From NCBI GenBank assembly GCA_013289955.1, contig JABCYZ010000008.1, positions 62,001 through 126,000 on the forward strand: a stretch of 64,000 nucleotides of DNA, written 5' to 3'. The stretch's first letter is position 1. Every line of letters begins with the position of its first letter. Source of the stretch: Acidobacteriota bacterium (lineage in GTDB: Bacteria > Acidobacteriota > Terriglobia > Acidiferrales > UBA7541). This document shows positions 7,750 to 17,914 of this stretch, one piece after another. The notes below the pieces were generated by a model, which saw only the letters and a list, made by a program, of their open reading frames with translations, was not told the origin of the DNA and ran no database searches. Both the position numbers and the translations under genes were made by a program.

Positions 7750-10282
7750 AGATACTAAACCCGCTGAACCGGCCGCGCGTGTCTACGGACCTGGCCACAA
7801 ACTGATCGGCAAGGACTACGAAACCGCTGATCTCTATGCGAAGGTGACTGGAGTGGCGAAGTACGCCGAGGATTATCACGCCGACGGCATGCTCTACTGC
7901 AAGCTGTTGCTGAGCCCCCTGCCTCATGCGCGGGTAAAGCACCTTGACGTGCGCCAAGCGCTTGCCATACCCGGCGTGAAAGCGATTCTCACTGCCGACG
8001 AACTCCCACCCCCGGCTGATACGCTCACCGACAACGGCACGGTGATTCGCGCCAACCCAAAGAGCGAGAAGGCGCTTACCATGGAGCCGCTCTACCAAGG
8101 TGAGCCGATTCTCGCCGTGGCTGCAGTCGACGAGTTCACTGCCGCCGAGGCGATTGAAAAGATTCGAATCGATTTTGAGCCGCTGCCTTTCGTCATCGAT
8201 CCGCTCGATACGCTGAGACCTGGCGGTCCGAACCCCAGAACAGATGGCAACATTTGGGTGCAAACTCCGGCACCACAGGCGGCGGCAGGATCTCGGCCGC
8301 CCGGCCCGCCACCTCCGACGATCGGAGTGCTCAAATGGACCGAGGCAGACTTCGCCGACGCGAAGGAAGGTCGCCTGCCGATGGGAAAGACTCCTGACGA
8401 ATGGTCCTACGGTGATCTTCAGGCGGGGTTCCAAAATGCCGCTCTGGTACTCGATGAAACGTTTGTTACGCCGGACACGAGCCACCAGACGCTCGAAACC
8501 CGTAGCGCCATGGCTTATTGGCAAAACGGAAAAATATATGTCCACACAGGTACGCAGAGCACCGCCCAAACTGTTCCGGCTATCGGGCGCTGGCTGAACA
8601 TTGACCCGAGCCAGGTTGTCCTTATTAGCGAATACACGGGGGGCGGCTTTGGAAGCAAGATCACGGGCGGCGTTACGCTGGTTATTCCGGCGCTCTTATC
8701 CAGGAAGGCGAATGCACCGGTGATGATGCGAATTAGCCGCGAGGAGGAAACATTCATCGGTCGTGCGCGCCCCAGTATGCTCGGCCGGATGAAAGCCGGG
8801 TTCTCCAAGGACGGTCGGATTATTGCGCTGGACATGTTCGTGATTGCGAACAATGGTCCTTATGACGCAGTGGGCGACTCCCCCTCTTCAGGCCGTATCG
8901 TATCTCTTCTATATCAGCCACAAGCCATGCGCTGGCGCGGAGCCACATTGCTGACGAATACGCCCCCGAGAAGTGCGCAAAGCTCGCCCGGCGGCATGCA
9001 AGGGATTGTGATTATGGAGCCGGTCATCGCGAAAGCGGCTCGCAAGCTCGGGCTCGACCAAGTGGCTATTCGCCGAATTAACTGTCCCGAGGGCAAGGCT
9101 TCCTTCGGTCCGGTGTCGCAAGGCAAACGTCCCTACGCGACGAGCGCATTCCTCAAGGAAGCGCTCGACCGTGGTGCGGAACAGTTCAAATGGGCGGAAA
9201 GAGTTGCGCGGACGCCGAAACGGATAGGCTCGAAGGTGCGCGGCGTCGGCGTTTCGCTTAGTTGTTATGTGGGCGGCACGGTCGGCTTCGATGGAATCCT
9301 GATCATCAAGCCGAATGGTCGAGTGTCCATCCTCTCCGGAATCGGTAACTTGGGAACGGAGTCCGTAATTGATGTTCATCGAGTGGCTGCCGAAGTTTTG
9401 GGAGTGCCTTGGGAGAAGTGCGACATCACGTGGGGGGACTCGTCGAAGAACCTTCCCTTCACCTGCGTTTCGGGGGGCAGTCAGACCACGCATGCCATGA
9501 CGCGCGCAGCGCATGCGACCGCAATGGACGCCCGGAGAAAATTGCAAGAGCTTGCTGCCAAAAAGCTCGGTGGCAAACCGGAGAATTATGATGTTGCCAA
9601 TGAGCGCGTATTTCGCAAGGGCGGCGCCGGCATGACCTTGGCGCAGGCCGCGAACTATGCCATACAACTCGGTGGCATCTACGATGGCCACGAAGTCTCG
9701 CCCGACCTCAATAAAGTGACGAAGGCTTCCGTGGCCGCGATTGCGGGCCAGGGTCTGATAGCCGCTGCCAAGGACAAATACCCCCGTGACGGCGCGACAT
9801 TTTCCTATGTCGCCAGCTTTGCGGAGGTCGAGGTGGACGTCGAGACCGGCAAGTACTACATCGTGGATTTCCTCGCTTCCGCAGATGTGGGTTCCGTGAT
9901 TCATCCGCGTGCGCTTGGAGGTCAAGTTCTGGGCCGGTCGATTCTCGGGATCGGCCATGCGATTGGCCAGAAGTGGGTGTTCGACCCTCGCTACGGAGCC
10001 ATGCTCTCGACGCGCTTCAGTCAGAGTAAGCCGCCTACGATTCTGGATGTGCCCGTTAATATGCAGTGGGCGGCGCTCGATATTCCCGATCCGGAAACGC
10101 CGGTCGGCGCTCGCGGCGTAGGCGAGCCGCCCGTGGGTGGAGGATGCGCCTCCATCCTTAACGCGCTATCGGACGCGCTTGGTGATGAGATTTTCCGGCG
10201 CAGTCCCGTGAACGCGGACACGATTCTGACCTCGCTCGAAGCGGGGCGGCCCATGCAGCATCCTTTGATGGCGCACATTTAG
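7742..10282 (+). CDS. Molybdenum hydroxylase, molybdopterin-binding catalytic subunit
   Basis: An 846-residue xanthine dehydrogenase/aldehyde oxidase family large subunit. The a/b hammerhead domain occupies roughly residues 30-150 (VTGVAKYAEDYHADGMLYCK). The Mo-pterin domain follows, with YTGGGFGSKITGG as the glycine-rich cofactor loop and RGVGEPPVGGG near the C-terminus carrying the Glu that acts as catalytic base. A proline-rich insert near residues 175-195 is unusual. It starts with GTG, overlapping the Fe-S gene by 8 bases, which suggests translational coupling. It has no signal of its own and would be exported together with the Tat-bearing subunit. The substrate (aldehyde or N-heterocycle) cannot be read from the sequence. 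Confidence 0.93.
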   Translation: MPKDTKPAEPAARVYGPGHKLIGKDYETADLYAKVTGVAKYAEDYHADGMLYCKLLLSPLPHARVKHLDVRQALAIPGVKAILTADELPPPADTLTDNGTVIRANPKSEKALTMEPLYQGEPILAVAAVDEFTAAEAIEKIRIDFEPLPFVIDPLDTLRPGGPNPRTDGNIWVQTPAPQAAAGSRPPGPPPPTIGVLKWTEADFADAKEGRLPMGKTPDEWSYGDLQAGFQNAALVLDETFVTPDTSHQTLETRSAMAYWQNGKIYVHTGTQSTAQTVPAIGRWLNIDPSQVVLISEYTGGGFGSKITGGVTLVIPALLSRKANAPVMMRISREEETFIGRARPSMLGRMKAGFSKDGRIIALDMFVIANNGPYDAVGDSPSSGRIVSLLYQPQAMRWRGATLLTNTPPRSAQSSPGGMQGIVIMEPVIAKAARKLGLDQVAIRRINCPEGKASFGPVSQGKRPYATSAFLKEALDRGAEQFKWAERVARTPKRIGSKVRGVGVSLSCYVGGTVGFDGILIIKPNGRVSILSGIGNLGTESVIDVHRVAAEVLGVPWEKCDITWGDSSKNLPFTCVSGGSQTTHAMTRAAHATAMDARRKLQELAAKKLGGKPENYDVANERVFRKGGAGMTLAQAANYAIQLGGIYDGHEVSPDLNKVTKASVAAIAGQGLIAAAKDKYPRDGATFSYVASFAEVEVDVETGKYYIVDFLASADVGSVIHPRALGGQVLGRSILGIGHAIGQKWVFDPRYGAMLSTRFSQSKPPTILDVPVNMQWAALDIPDPETPVGARGVGEPPVGGGCASILNALSDALGDEIFRRSPVNADTILTSLEAGRPMQHPLMAHI

Positions 10283-10317
10283 ATGGCGCAAATCTAGCGG
10301 GAGCGAAAGGAGATTCC

Positions 10318-11334
10318 ATGGCAGTAATCCGGGACGTCATGCCGGCTTTTGATCTGTTTCAGCCGAGCTCGATTGCCGACGCGCAGAAATTGCTCCAGCA
10401 GCAGGGAAGCGACGGCTGGGTGCTCGCCGGAGGGATGGATAGCTTCGACTGGCTCAAGGACCGAATCAAAAAACCCAAGGTCGTGGTCGATTTAAGCGGA
10501 ATCGCCGAGCTCAAGGGCATTCGCAGCACAGCCGAGGGCATCGAAATCGGAGCGATGACCACGCTCACAGAAGTAGTCGAGCATCCCCTGATTAAAGAGA
10601 AGTTCAAGCTGCTGGCGGACGCCGCGGAACTGGTAGCCTCGCCTCAGATCCGAAACCAGGGCACCATCGGTGGCAATGTTTCGCAGGACGCTCGCTGCTG
10701 GTATTACCGCGCCGGTTGGCCGTGCTACCGCGCTGGCGGGAACATCTGTTATGCGGACACTCCGGAAGGCCGCAACCGCGAGCACGCAATTCTCTATGCG
10801 GATCGATGTGTGGCGGTGAATCCCTCAGACACCGCTCCTGCTCTCATCGCGCTCGACGCGAAATTCGTGATCCGCGGGCCCAAGGGCGAGCGGGCCATCG
10901 ACGCCGAGGACTATTTCATCGGTCCGGACATCGACATCACCAGCCTGCATGTCTTGCGTCCCGGCGACCTGCTGACGGCCATTCGCATTCCTTCCACATG
11001 GGCCGGCGCACAATTCTATTTTGAAAAAGTGCGTGACCGGAATGTCTGGGACTTTCCCCTTCTCAACGTGGCGTCCGCGATGGTGGTATCGAACGGGGGA
11101 ATCGAGCGAATCCGCATCGCGGTAAACGGTGCGGCTGCTCGTCCACTGCGTTTAAGGGTCGTTGAAGACGCCGTCCGCGGCAAACCGGCAAACGCCGCAA
11201 CGGGCGAATCGGCAGGGAAACTGGCGGTACAAGGAGCTGTCCCCTTGCAGTTCAATGCGTACAAGATCCCTCTGATGCGAAATCTGGTGAAGCGAGCCAT
11301 CGGAGGAGTTGCGGAGGCCACATGGACTTCCTGA
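10318..11334 (+). CDS. Molybdenum hydroxylase FAD subunit with 4Fe-4S cysteine set (PaoB-like)
   Basis: A 338-residue CO-dehydrogenase-flavoprotein type subunit. The FAD-binding part contains GGMDSFDWLKDRI and the pyrophosphate loop NQGTIGGNVSQDARC. Four cysteines follow within about 45 residues (RCWYYR, WPCYR, NICYAD, DRCVAVNPSD), at the position where PaoB and the 4-hydroxybenzoyl-CoA reductase beta subunit carry an extra 4Fe-4S cluster. The C-terminal domain is the usual flavoprotein C-domain (NVASAMVVSNGGIERIRIAV). AAAGGAG precedes the start. The extra cluster supports an electron path to a partner other than NAD, consistent with the cytochrome b gene that overlaps its end. Confidence 0.92.
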   Translation: MAVIRDVMPAFDLFQPSSIADAQKLLQQQGSDGWVLAGGMDSFDWLKDRIKKPKVVVDLSGIAELKGIRSTAEGIEIGAMTTLTEVVEHPLIKEKFKLLADAAELVASPQIRNQGTIGGNVSQDARCWYYRAGWPCYRAGGNICYADTPEGRNREHAILYADRCVAVNPSDTAPALIALDAKFVIRGPKGERAIDAEDYFIGPDIDITSLHVLRPGDLLTAIRIPSTWAGAQFYFEKVRDRNVWDFPLLNVASAMVVSNGGIERIRIAVNGAAARPLRLRVVEDAVRGKPANAATGESAGKLAVQGAVPLQFNAYKIPLMRNLVKRAIGGVAEATWTS

Positions 11335-12194
11335 AGTGGGCCATCAGTCCGTGGGGACAGCGTGTCCCGATTCACATTGCTTGGTTCCTCATTTGGGTCG
11401 CGGTGATTGCCGGATTTCTGTTTTTCATCGTTCACGCCACTTACCTTCGATATTTCGCCAAACCCAAGGAGTTTCAGAGCAGCGGATCGCCGCTGATCGC
11501 CGCGCGCATACCCGAGCACGTACCCAGACATTCGCTGACTGCGAGGCTCTTTCACTGGATCATGGCAGCCTCGATGTTCACCTTGCTATTTACCGCCTTT
11601 CTCCCCAAGGTCGGCATGCCGTTCGACTGGGTGACTTACCACTGGATAGCTGGCTCCGTCCTGACCGTCTCCATCCTTTTTCACATCGTCCACGCTTCCT
11701 TCTTTATGGACTTCTGGTCGATCTGGCCAGACAAGATTGATCTGCGCGACGCCTTCCGAAGAACACTGCGTTTCCTGGGCAAGCCTGAGCCGCCGCCGGA
11801 TAAATTTGCCAAGTATCCCCTCGAGAACAAGCTCTATCACGCCGCGATCATGGCCGCGGGTCTCTCTCTAGTCGTGACCGGTGTGTTCATGATGTTTCGC
11901 GTGCGCACAATCTTTTTTCCCCGCAATCCATACCTATTCAGCGACATGACTTGGGGCATGATGTATGTGTTGCACGGCCTTGCGGGCGTGGGACTGATCG
12001 CCTTGATCATGGTGCATGTCTATTTTGGGCTTCGTCCCGAAAAACGGCCGATCACGAAATCCATGATCTTCGGGTGGATGAGCCGGGACTTCTATCTGAA
12101 AGAACATGATCCGCAGCGCTGGCCCGTCGAATCTCCCATTTCATCCCCGGCATCCAAGGGAGAAGCCCCAGAGGGATTAAGAGATGCTGGCTGA
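11322..12194 (+). CDS. Membrane b-type cytochrome (b561/formate dehydrogenase gamma-like)
   Basis: A 290-residue integral membrane protein with about five hydrophobic segments: residues 20-42, 73-95, 106-128, 168-190 and 208-232. Histidines suited to haem ligation sit in or next to them (LFHWIMAAS, YHWIAGS, FHIVHASF, LYHAAIMA, YVLHGLAG, MVHVYFG), matching the cytochrome b/b6 fold that links periplasmic oxidoreductases to the quinone pool. The gene overlaps the FAD subunit by 13 bases and the next gene by 11. The inferred role is to accept electrons from the exported molybdenum hydroxylase and reduce quinone. PaoABC of E. coli has no such partner. Confidence 0.82.
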   Translation: MDFLKWAISPWGQRVPIHIAWFLIWVAVIAGFLFFIVHATYLRYFAKPKEFQSSGSPLIAARIPEHVPRHSLTARLFHWIMAASMFTLLFTAFLPKVGMPFDWVTYHWIAGSVLTVSILFHIVHASFFMDFWSIWPDKIDLRDAFRRTLRFLGKPEPPPDKFAKYPLENKLYHAAIMAAGLSLVVTGVFMMFRVRTIFFPRNPYLFSDMTWGMMYVLHGLAGVGLIALIMVHVYFGLRPEKRPITKSMIFGWMSRDFYLKEHDPQRWPVESPISSPASKGEAPEGLRDAG

Positions 12195-12609
12195 GATCTC
12201 AGAAAGTTGCGACACGATCGAAGAATGCTACGAATTCATGCTGGCTTATGCGGCGCAAGGGCTTCCCAACGACGAGGGAAGCCGATCCGGCGGACAAATT
12301 CGCGAGTATCTCGGCCGTGCCGCGAAAGCCATCTCTGGTCTGGGCGATAGCTGTGCCACCGCAGTGAAACAGGAGCAACTCGATCCGGCGGAAAAATATC
12401 ACGCATTTTTCGCGGTGCTCCAACGCGACGCGAGCGATTCGCTCGCCGCCATCGAGTTGGTCCTGGCGCAACCCGCCATCGGCTCTCCGTTGATCGACAA
12501 CCTGAACGCTTCCATTCATCTGCGTGCGCTCCTCACGGATCTGTTTCTTTTGACCGAGATCGCAAAGATTCAACGCACACCGGCGAAACCTATGGCTTCG
12601 GGCGGTTAG
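12184..12609 (+). CDS. Small helical protein of the molybdenum hydroxylase operon, unknown function
   Basis: A 141-residue protein overlapping the cytochrome b gene by 11 bases, so it is very likely co-translated with it. It is predicted helical, acidic, soluble and without a signal peptide: CDTIEECYEFMLAYAAQGL, then a DSLAAIELVLAQPAIGSPL helix and a C-terminal RALLTDLFLLTEIAKIQ helix. No domain was recognised. Coupling to the operon suggests a maturation or accessory role, but nothing in the sequence resembles the XdhC/PaoD insertion chaperone. Confidence 0.75.
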   Translation: MLAEISESCDTIEECYEFMLAYAAQGLPNDEGSRSGGQIREYLGRAAKAISGLGDSCATAVKQEQLDPAEKYHAFFAVLQRDASDSLAAIELVLAQPAIGSPLIDNLNASIHLRALLTDLFLLTEIAKIQRTPAKPMASGG

Positions 12610-12894
12610 GACTCCCTGTTTCGCGGCGCAGCTTTTAGAGAAGACAGCCGGACTGAGCGCTCTCGCATCCACGCGGCCTGCAGCGAAGCCTGACGAAGTG
12701 GCCCGGACCGCGCGAGAAGAAGCGATGGAGACACACATGATCCACATCGCATTCGACGAAGCTTGGACTGTCGTGCGATTGTCCATTATTCTCAGGCCCG
12801 AAGTATTCGGGAACCTCTGACGATCGCTTGCCGCCATATCGAGAACTATCTCGAAACAGTATTCGTGCGAAATAGTCCAAGGCTTGGAGAAACC

Positions 12895-13338
12895 ATGAAT
12901 CCACCTGAAGCGGGCTTCCAGCCAGACTCCTCCCAGAAGGCCCTGACCAAGGACATGCCCGTAGGTCATTTGATCGGCTTTGAAATAAAAGAAGGTGCGG
13001 ATGGACGGGCGATCGTCGCGCTCCTGGCGGGGCCGCAGCATCGAAACCCCATGGGCACGCTCCACGGTGGAATTCTGTGCGACATCGCCGACGCCGCTAT
13101 GGGTATAGCCTTTGCCAGCACACTTGCGGCCGACGAGTCCTTCACCACCATCGAACTGAAGATCAATTTCTTCCGCCCGGTGTGGAAGGGCCTCCTTAGG
13201 GCCGAGGGCAAAATCGTGAGGCGAGGCAGCAGCCTCGGTTATCTCGAATGCGAGATTACGGATGAAAGCGGCCGTCTGGTTGCGAAGGCCGCCTCGACTT
13301 GTATGGTCCTGAGGGGGCAGCGCGCGGTGGGGCGTTAG
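12895..13338 (+). CDS. PaaI-family hotdog thioesterase
   Basis: A 147-residue hotdog-fold protein of the PaaI/YbgC-like acyl-CoA thioesterase group. The signature HGGILCDIADAAMGIA holds the conserved HGG and the Asp on the central helix; TIELKINFFRPVWKGLL is the following strand-loop. These enzymes hydrolyse acyl- or aryl-CoA thioesters in the cytoplasm. The start at 12895 was chosen over 12763 because GGAGAAACC precedes it and the preceding 44 residues are not family-like. It stands alone between the molybdenum hydroxylase operon and the sugar-binding protein. Confidence 0.85.
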   Translation: MNPPEAGFQPDSSQKALTKDMPVGHLIGFEIKEGADGRAIVALLAGPQHRNPMGTLHGGILCDIADAAMGIAFASTLAADESFTTIELKINFFRPVWKGLLRAEGKIVRRGSSLGYLECEITDESGRLVAKAASTCMVLRGQRAVGR

Positions 13339-13390
13339 GCTACAACGTTGCCCGCTAAATCCTTGCGTAATTGCTTGCGAGAATTGCTTA

Positions 13391-13402
13391 AGAGTGCACT
13401 CT
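13391..13402. promoter_or_regulatory. Perfect palindrome AGAGTGCACTCT before the solute-binding gene
   Basis: Twelve-base perfect palindrome 40 bases upstream of the solute-binding lipoprotein start, in an AT-richer patch. Symmetry and placement suit a dimeric repressor site such as LacI or GntR types. No regulator gene is adjacent, so assignment is speculative. Confidence 0.3.
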
Positions 13403-13442
13403 TTGCGATACACTTAGCAAAGTTTAGAGCAAGCTGTCGAAA

Positions 13443-14846
13443 ATGACGGATAGATTGAAGATGCCCCCTCTTTCTCTCTGCAGTGTACAGCCCCGTCCAT
13501 TCAAGCCGTCAAGGTTCGTATCGATCGTCCCGCTCGTCGGCCTTTCGCTGCTCCTTTTCACTCCTGGTTGTTCGAAGCAGCCTGCGCAAGAGCCTGTGAC
13601 CGTAACATTTCTGGATGTGGAGTGGGATACTACCGCTCTGAATCCCGGATTGGGACACCAGTTACAGGACTTCACAAGAAAAACTGGGATCCAGGTCAAT
13701 CGCCTGCCTCGCCCTGACGGCTCTCTCAATCAACTCGCTCTCTGGCGGGAGCTGCTCCAGAAAGGCGGCGCCGCTCCTGACGTAGTGAGCATTGACGTGA
13801 TCTGGTCCGGCATATTGAACCAATATCTCATGGATCTAAAGCCTTACTTTGCTTCCGAGCTTTCCTCACAGAATCCGGTAGTGCTCGCGAGCTACACCGT
13901 GAGTGGCAAGCTCGTGGCTATGCCGCATCACGCCTACATTAGTGTTTTGTATTATCGTCCGAACCTTTTGCGAAAGTACGGCTATCGGGAGCCCCCCAAA
14001 ACTTGGGATGAGCTTCAGAAGATGTCCGCTCGCATTCAATCGGGTGAAAGGGCCAAAGGCCAGCCTGACTTTTGGGGCTACGTATGGCCAGGTGGGGTCA
14101 CCGAGGATCTGACCTGCGGCGGCCTGGAATGGCAGATCAGCGAAGCTGGCGGACGGATCATCGAAGACGACCGGACAATTAGTGTGAACAACCCCCAGGT
14201 AATTCGCGCATGGCAGCGGGCCGCGCGCTGGGTTGGTTCTATTTCTCCGCCGGGGGTGACGGCCTATGGACTGTGGGACGCTCAGAACCTCTGGGGCGGA
14301 GGGAACGCAGCCTTCCTTCGGGGTTGGCAATCCGATTATAGTGTGATCACTGGCGGGTGGCCCTTTTCGGGGTCGCCTTCAGCTGCTTCCGCCGGCAATT
14401 CTGGGCAGATTGGCCTGACCAGCATTCCGGGCGGCACGGCGGGGCGAGCAAGCACCTTGGGTGGAAACGGATTGGCGATTTCCCGAACTTCGGCGCACCC
14501 TCGCGAGGCGCTCGAACTTATCCGATTTCTTCTCAGAGAAGATGCACAGCTCGCGAGCGGTAAGGAGAACTCCGCGCCCACAGCGGAAACCGAATTCTAT
14601 GAGCTGCCTCTGATGTTAGATCCGTATCCCCAGCTTGCCAAATCCAAGCAGCAGGGGGCCGGTTTGGTTGCGCGCCCCTCCATCGTTGCTGGTGAGAAAT
14701 ACGAACAGGTCAGCAGGGCGTATATCGGGGCAGTGCGGTCCGTCTTGACCGGCGAAAAGGTTCCGTCTGTGGCTGCTGCGGACTTGGAGAAGCAATTGGT
14801 TGGAATAACCGGATTCAGTCCGGGACCGCCCTCCAGGCTGAATTGA
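13443..14846 (+). CDS. ABC sugar-type solute-binding lipoprotein (orphan)
   Basis: A 467-residue extracellular solute-binding protein of family 1. A long N-terminal region ends in a lipobox (LLLFTPGCSKQP), so the mature protein is lipid-anchored. The binding fold shows VTVTFLDVEWDTT, GGAAPDVVSIDVIWSG for the first lobe and hinge, AFLRGWQSDYSVITG, and a STLGGNGLAISRTSAHPREA segment typical of trehalose/maltose-binding proteins. Permease and ATPase genes are absent on both sides, so transport partners must lie elsewhere, or it acts as a sensor-type binding protein. The next gene is a membrane sensor on the same strand 119 bases downstream. Confidence 0.85.
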   Translation: MTDRLKMPPLSLCSVQPRPFKPSRFVSIVPLVGLSLLLFTPGCSKQPAQEPVTVTFLDVEWDTTALNPGLGHQLQDFTRKTGIQVNRLPRPDGSLNQLALWRELLQKGGAAPDVVSIDVIWSGILNQYLMDLKPYFASELSSQNPVVLASYTVSGKLVAMPHHAYISVLYYRPNLLRKYGYREPPKTWDELQKMSARIQSGERAKGQPDFWGYVWPGGVTEDLTCGGLEWQISEAGGRIIEDDRTISVNNPQVIRAWQRAARWVGSISPPGVTAYGLWDAQNLWGGGNAAFLRGWQSDYSVITGGWPFSGSPSAASAGNSGQIGLTSIPGGTAGRASTLGGNGLAISRTSAHPREALELIRFLLREDAQLASGKENSAPTAETEFYELPLMLDPYPQLAKSKQQGAGLVARPSIVAGEKYEQVSRAYIGAVRSVLTGEKVPSVAAADLEKQLVGITGFSPGPPSRLN

Positions 14847-14965
14847 TCGTCCCGCGAAAAAAGTTCTCTGAAAGTCTCACACGTCTTTTGACACTTCTCG
14901 GCTTCGAGTCTGCGCACTAGCGATCTTGGCCATGCGTCGTCGAGGCAAGCAATAGGGAGTCAACC

Positions 14966-17650
14966 GTGGTCGCGAAACTCGCCGGATGGTCGAAAAAAGC
15001 TCGCCATAGATCGTTTCCCATTCACCGGCTCAACATCGCTCCTCGTTTGACGCTGTGCTTTGTCTTCATCATTCTTGCGATGTTGCTGGGGAATGCGGTC
15101 CTGCTCTGGGAATTCCATCTGGCTCGCGTTCAAGCGGAGCGTCTTCAGGGCGTCGACCAAGAGTTGATTGTCGTCTTGCAAGCCCATACCAATCTCATGT
15201 CGTTCTACGAGCGCCTCGATGCTCTGGCCCATTCTGAAAACGCCGCCCAACTCGTGACCGAAGCGGAGCTTCTCCGTAACGATCTCCTCGAGGACAGTCG
15301 GCGCACAAGAAATGCCCTCACCGCTTTGCCGCCGGAGCTAAAGCTGGATCCGGCGCTGCTGCCTACTCTAGAGGTAATTCAGGACGAACTGCCGGTGGAG
15401 CTTGAGGCCATTATAGACCTGGCCAAATCGAGAGACTGGCAGGCCGTTCGCCTGCGCCTGGCCAACCAGATCCGGCCCCTGGAATCCAGGACTTCGGCTT
15501 TGGTCAAAAACATCGCTCAACAAGTTACCGACGAGCAGACAGAGGCCGCTCTCGAGGTTGTGCGTTTACAAAGACGAATTCTTCTGATTGTCCCGCTTAC
15601 CGCCATCTTTACCCTGCTCATCGCGGCTATCCTGGGTTTGGCCATTACTCGCAGTATCACTCGGCCGCTTGGGCTACTCGTCGAGGGCTCGAAGGCCTTG
15701 GCCCGCGGCGAGTTTGGGCATCAAGTTACCGTTCTGGGTAAGGACGAGATTGCCCAGCTCGGCCAGGTTTTCAACGACACCGCAGGGAGATTGCGCTCTC
15801 TCTATGAGACCTTGCAGAGCAGCGAGGCGTACCTTGAGGAAGCCCAGCGGCTCACGCATACCGGAAGCTGGGTCTGGCGCGTGGTGGGGAGAGAGGCGCT
15901 CCATCTCTCCGACGAATGGTACCGCATCTACGGTTTTGATCCGGAAAAGGGTCCGCCGGGTTGGGAGGAACGGCTCGAACGCGTTCATCCCGAGGATCGC
16001 GACAGGTGGCAGGGAACCATCGAGGGCGCCATCTCTGAAAAATCCGAATACGATGTCGAGTTCCGAATTCTCCTGCCGGACGGAGCCGTGAAATACATTC
16101 ATACCGTCGGCCATCCCGTCTTCAACAACTCCGGAGAACTCGTCCAATTTGTGGGTACCTCGACAGATTTCACCGAGCGCAAACTTGCCGAACAAACGCT
16201 TCGGCGAAGCGAAGGTTATCTAGCTGAGGCCCAGAGGCTGACCCGCAGCGGAAGCTGGGCTTGGAACGTGCGCTCACGCGCTCTGTTTTGGTCCCAGGAA
16301 CATTTTCGTATTTACGGATATGACCCTGGGAAAATAACGCCCACCTGGGCGCATATTCTTGAAAGGGTCCACCCTGAGGATCGGGCAGAAGTTGAGCGGA
16401 GAGCCGAAATAGAGTCCACTCAGAAGGACCGGCAGGATTCCATAGGCGACTATCGTATTGTTCTTCCGGACGGAAGTATAAAACATCTTCATTCTATTGC
16501 ACACCCCGTAATGAATGAGTTGGGCGAAATCACGGAAGTCGTCGGCACCACCATGGACGTGACCGAGCAATACGAAGCGAAAGCCGCTCTCGAGACTGCT
16601 TTCGAGCAAATCAAGGAGCTAAAGGACCAGCTCTACAAGGAAAATATTGCTCTCCGCGAGGAAGTGGATAAGGTCTCCATGTTTGAGGAGATTGTCGGCT
16701 CTTCAGAACCGCTCCGCCGGGTCCTCGTACAAGTTGCGAAGGTGGCCGCGACCGATTCCACGGTGCTCATCCTGGGCGAGACCGGGACAGGGAAAGAAAT
16801 GATTGCCCGCGCCATTCACCGACGTTCGAAGCGGGCAAACCGGGCGTTTATCCGCGTGAACTGCGCTGCGATTCCTCCCACATTGATCGCTTCCGAACTT
16901 TTCGGACACGAGAAAGGCGCGTTCACCGGGGCGTCTCAGCGGCGGCTGGGCCGTTTTGAGCTGGCAGACGGAGGCACGCTCTTCCTTGACGAAATTGGCG
17001 AGCTGCCGGCAGAGACCCAGAGCTCCTTGCTGCGCGTGCTGCAGGAACGTGAATTTGAACGCGTGGGAGGAAACCAATCCGTTTCGGTCGACACAAGGAT
17101 ACTATCGGCCACAAACCGGGATTTGAAGGCAGCCGTTGAGGCCGGAACTTTCCGGCAAGACCTCTTCTACAGGCTGAATGTTTTTCCGATTCATCTGCCT
17201 TCGTTGCGAGAGCGGTCGGACGATATTCCTCTCTTGGTGGAATACCTCATCGAACGGTACGCGAAGAAGGCGGGAAAAAAGTTTCAGAACATCGACAAGA
17301 AGACCCTGCGGATGTTTCAGGATTACAACTGGCCGGGGAATATACGCGAACTGCAAAATGTGGTCGAGCGCGCTGTTGTCTTGTGCGATAGCGAAACCTT
17401 CTCCGTTGACGAGACATGGCTCAAGCGGGAACTGCCTCCTCCGTCTTCTCCCCCGAGTGCCATTTCCAGGGGCCTCGGGCGTCTGGAGGAGACGAAAGAA
17501 AGGGAAATCATCGAAACGGCCCTGGCAGAGACGGGGGGACGCGTTTCTGGGCCCTCCGGCGCTGCCGCTCTTCTTGGTGTTCCCCGGCAGACCCTCGAGT
17601 CCAAAATTGCCAACTTGGGTATAAATAAGCATAGGTTCAAGTCGGTTTAG
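14966..17650 (+). CDS. Membrane sensor fused to sigma-54 activator (HAMP-PAS-PAS-AAA+-Fis)
   Basis: An 894-residue protein starting with GTG. TM1 is at about 27-50, an extracytoplasmic helical region at 51-204, TM2 at about 205-228, and HAMP at about 230-285. Two PAS domains follow with near-duplicate starts ([15 protein letters not shown] and [15 protein letters not shown]). After a short coiled coil comes the AAA+ domain with Walker A GETGTGKE, the sigma-54 contact loop GAFTGA and Walker B region [11 protein letters not shown] Fis-type helix-turn-helix ends the protein ([17 protein letters not shown]). It has no receiver or kinase domain, so sensing and RNA polymerase activation are in one chain, at the membrane. 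Targets are unknown; the upstream binding protein is a possible partner. Confidence 0.9.
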   Translation: MVAKLAGWSKKARHRSFPIHRLNIAPRLTLCFVFIILAMLLGNAVLLWEFHLARVQAERLQGVDQELIVVLQAHTNLMSFYERLDALAHSENAAQLVTEAELLRNDLLEDSRRTRNALTALPPELKLDPALLPTLEVIQDELPVELEAIIDLAKSRDWQAVRLRLANQIRPLESRTSALVKNIAQQVTDEQTEAALEVVRLQRRILLIVPLTAIFTLLIAAILGLAITRSITRPLGLLVEGSKALARGEFGHQVTVLGKDEIAQLGQVFNDTAGRLRSLYETLQSSEAYLEEAQRLTHTGSWVWRVVGREALHLSDEWYRIYGFDPEKGPPGWEERLERVHPEDRDRWQGTIEGAISEKSEYDVEFRILLPDGAVKYIHTVGHPVFNNSGELVQFVGTSTDFTERKLAEQTLRRSEGYLAEAQRLTRSGSWAWNVRSRALFWSQEHFRIYGYDPGKITPTWAHILERVHPEDRAEVERRAEIESTQKDRQDSIGDYRIVLPDGSIKHLHSIAHPVMNELGEITEVVGTTMDVTEQYEAKAALETAFEQIKELKDQLYKENIALREEVDKVSMFEEIVGSSEPLRRVLVQVAKVAATDSTVLILGETGTGKEMIARAIHRRSKRANRAFIRVNCAAIPPTLIASELFGHEKGAFTGASQRRLGRFELADGGTLFLDEIGELPAETQSSLLRVLQEREFERVGGNQSVSVDTRILSATNRDLKAAVEAGTFRQDLFYRLNVFPIHLPSLRERSDDIPLLVEYLIERYAKKAGKKFQNIDKKTLRMFQDYNWPGNIRELQNVVERAVVLCDSETFSVDETWLKRELPPPSSPPSAISRGLGRLEETKEREIIETALAETGGRVSGPSGAAALLGVPRQTLESKIANLGINKHRFKSV

Positions 17651-17914
17651 ATTTGCAGTGTGAACTTTCGTCCTATTTAACCCATCGTTTGAGTAGCCTT
17701 GGTCTCTGACTTCTCGCCGCCACTCTGAGCCCCTGAATCCTGGTCTTCCTCCCCGCTTGTCCCCGATCAGCATTTCCTATTGAGTGCTCGATGTAGACGC
17801 CGAAAATCGGCAAATGCCGAAATTGGGCAAGGTACTTCACGCAGAAACCATTTGTTTTCAGTTTCTTGGAGATGGGCCGCGGATTGCCCCTGGTCTTTAG
17901 AGAGAAAAGGCGGG

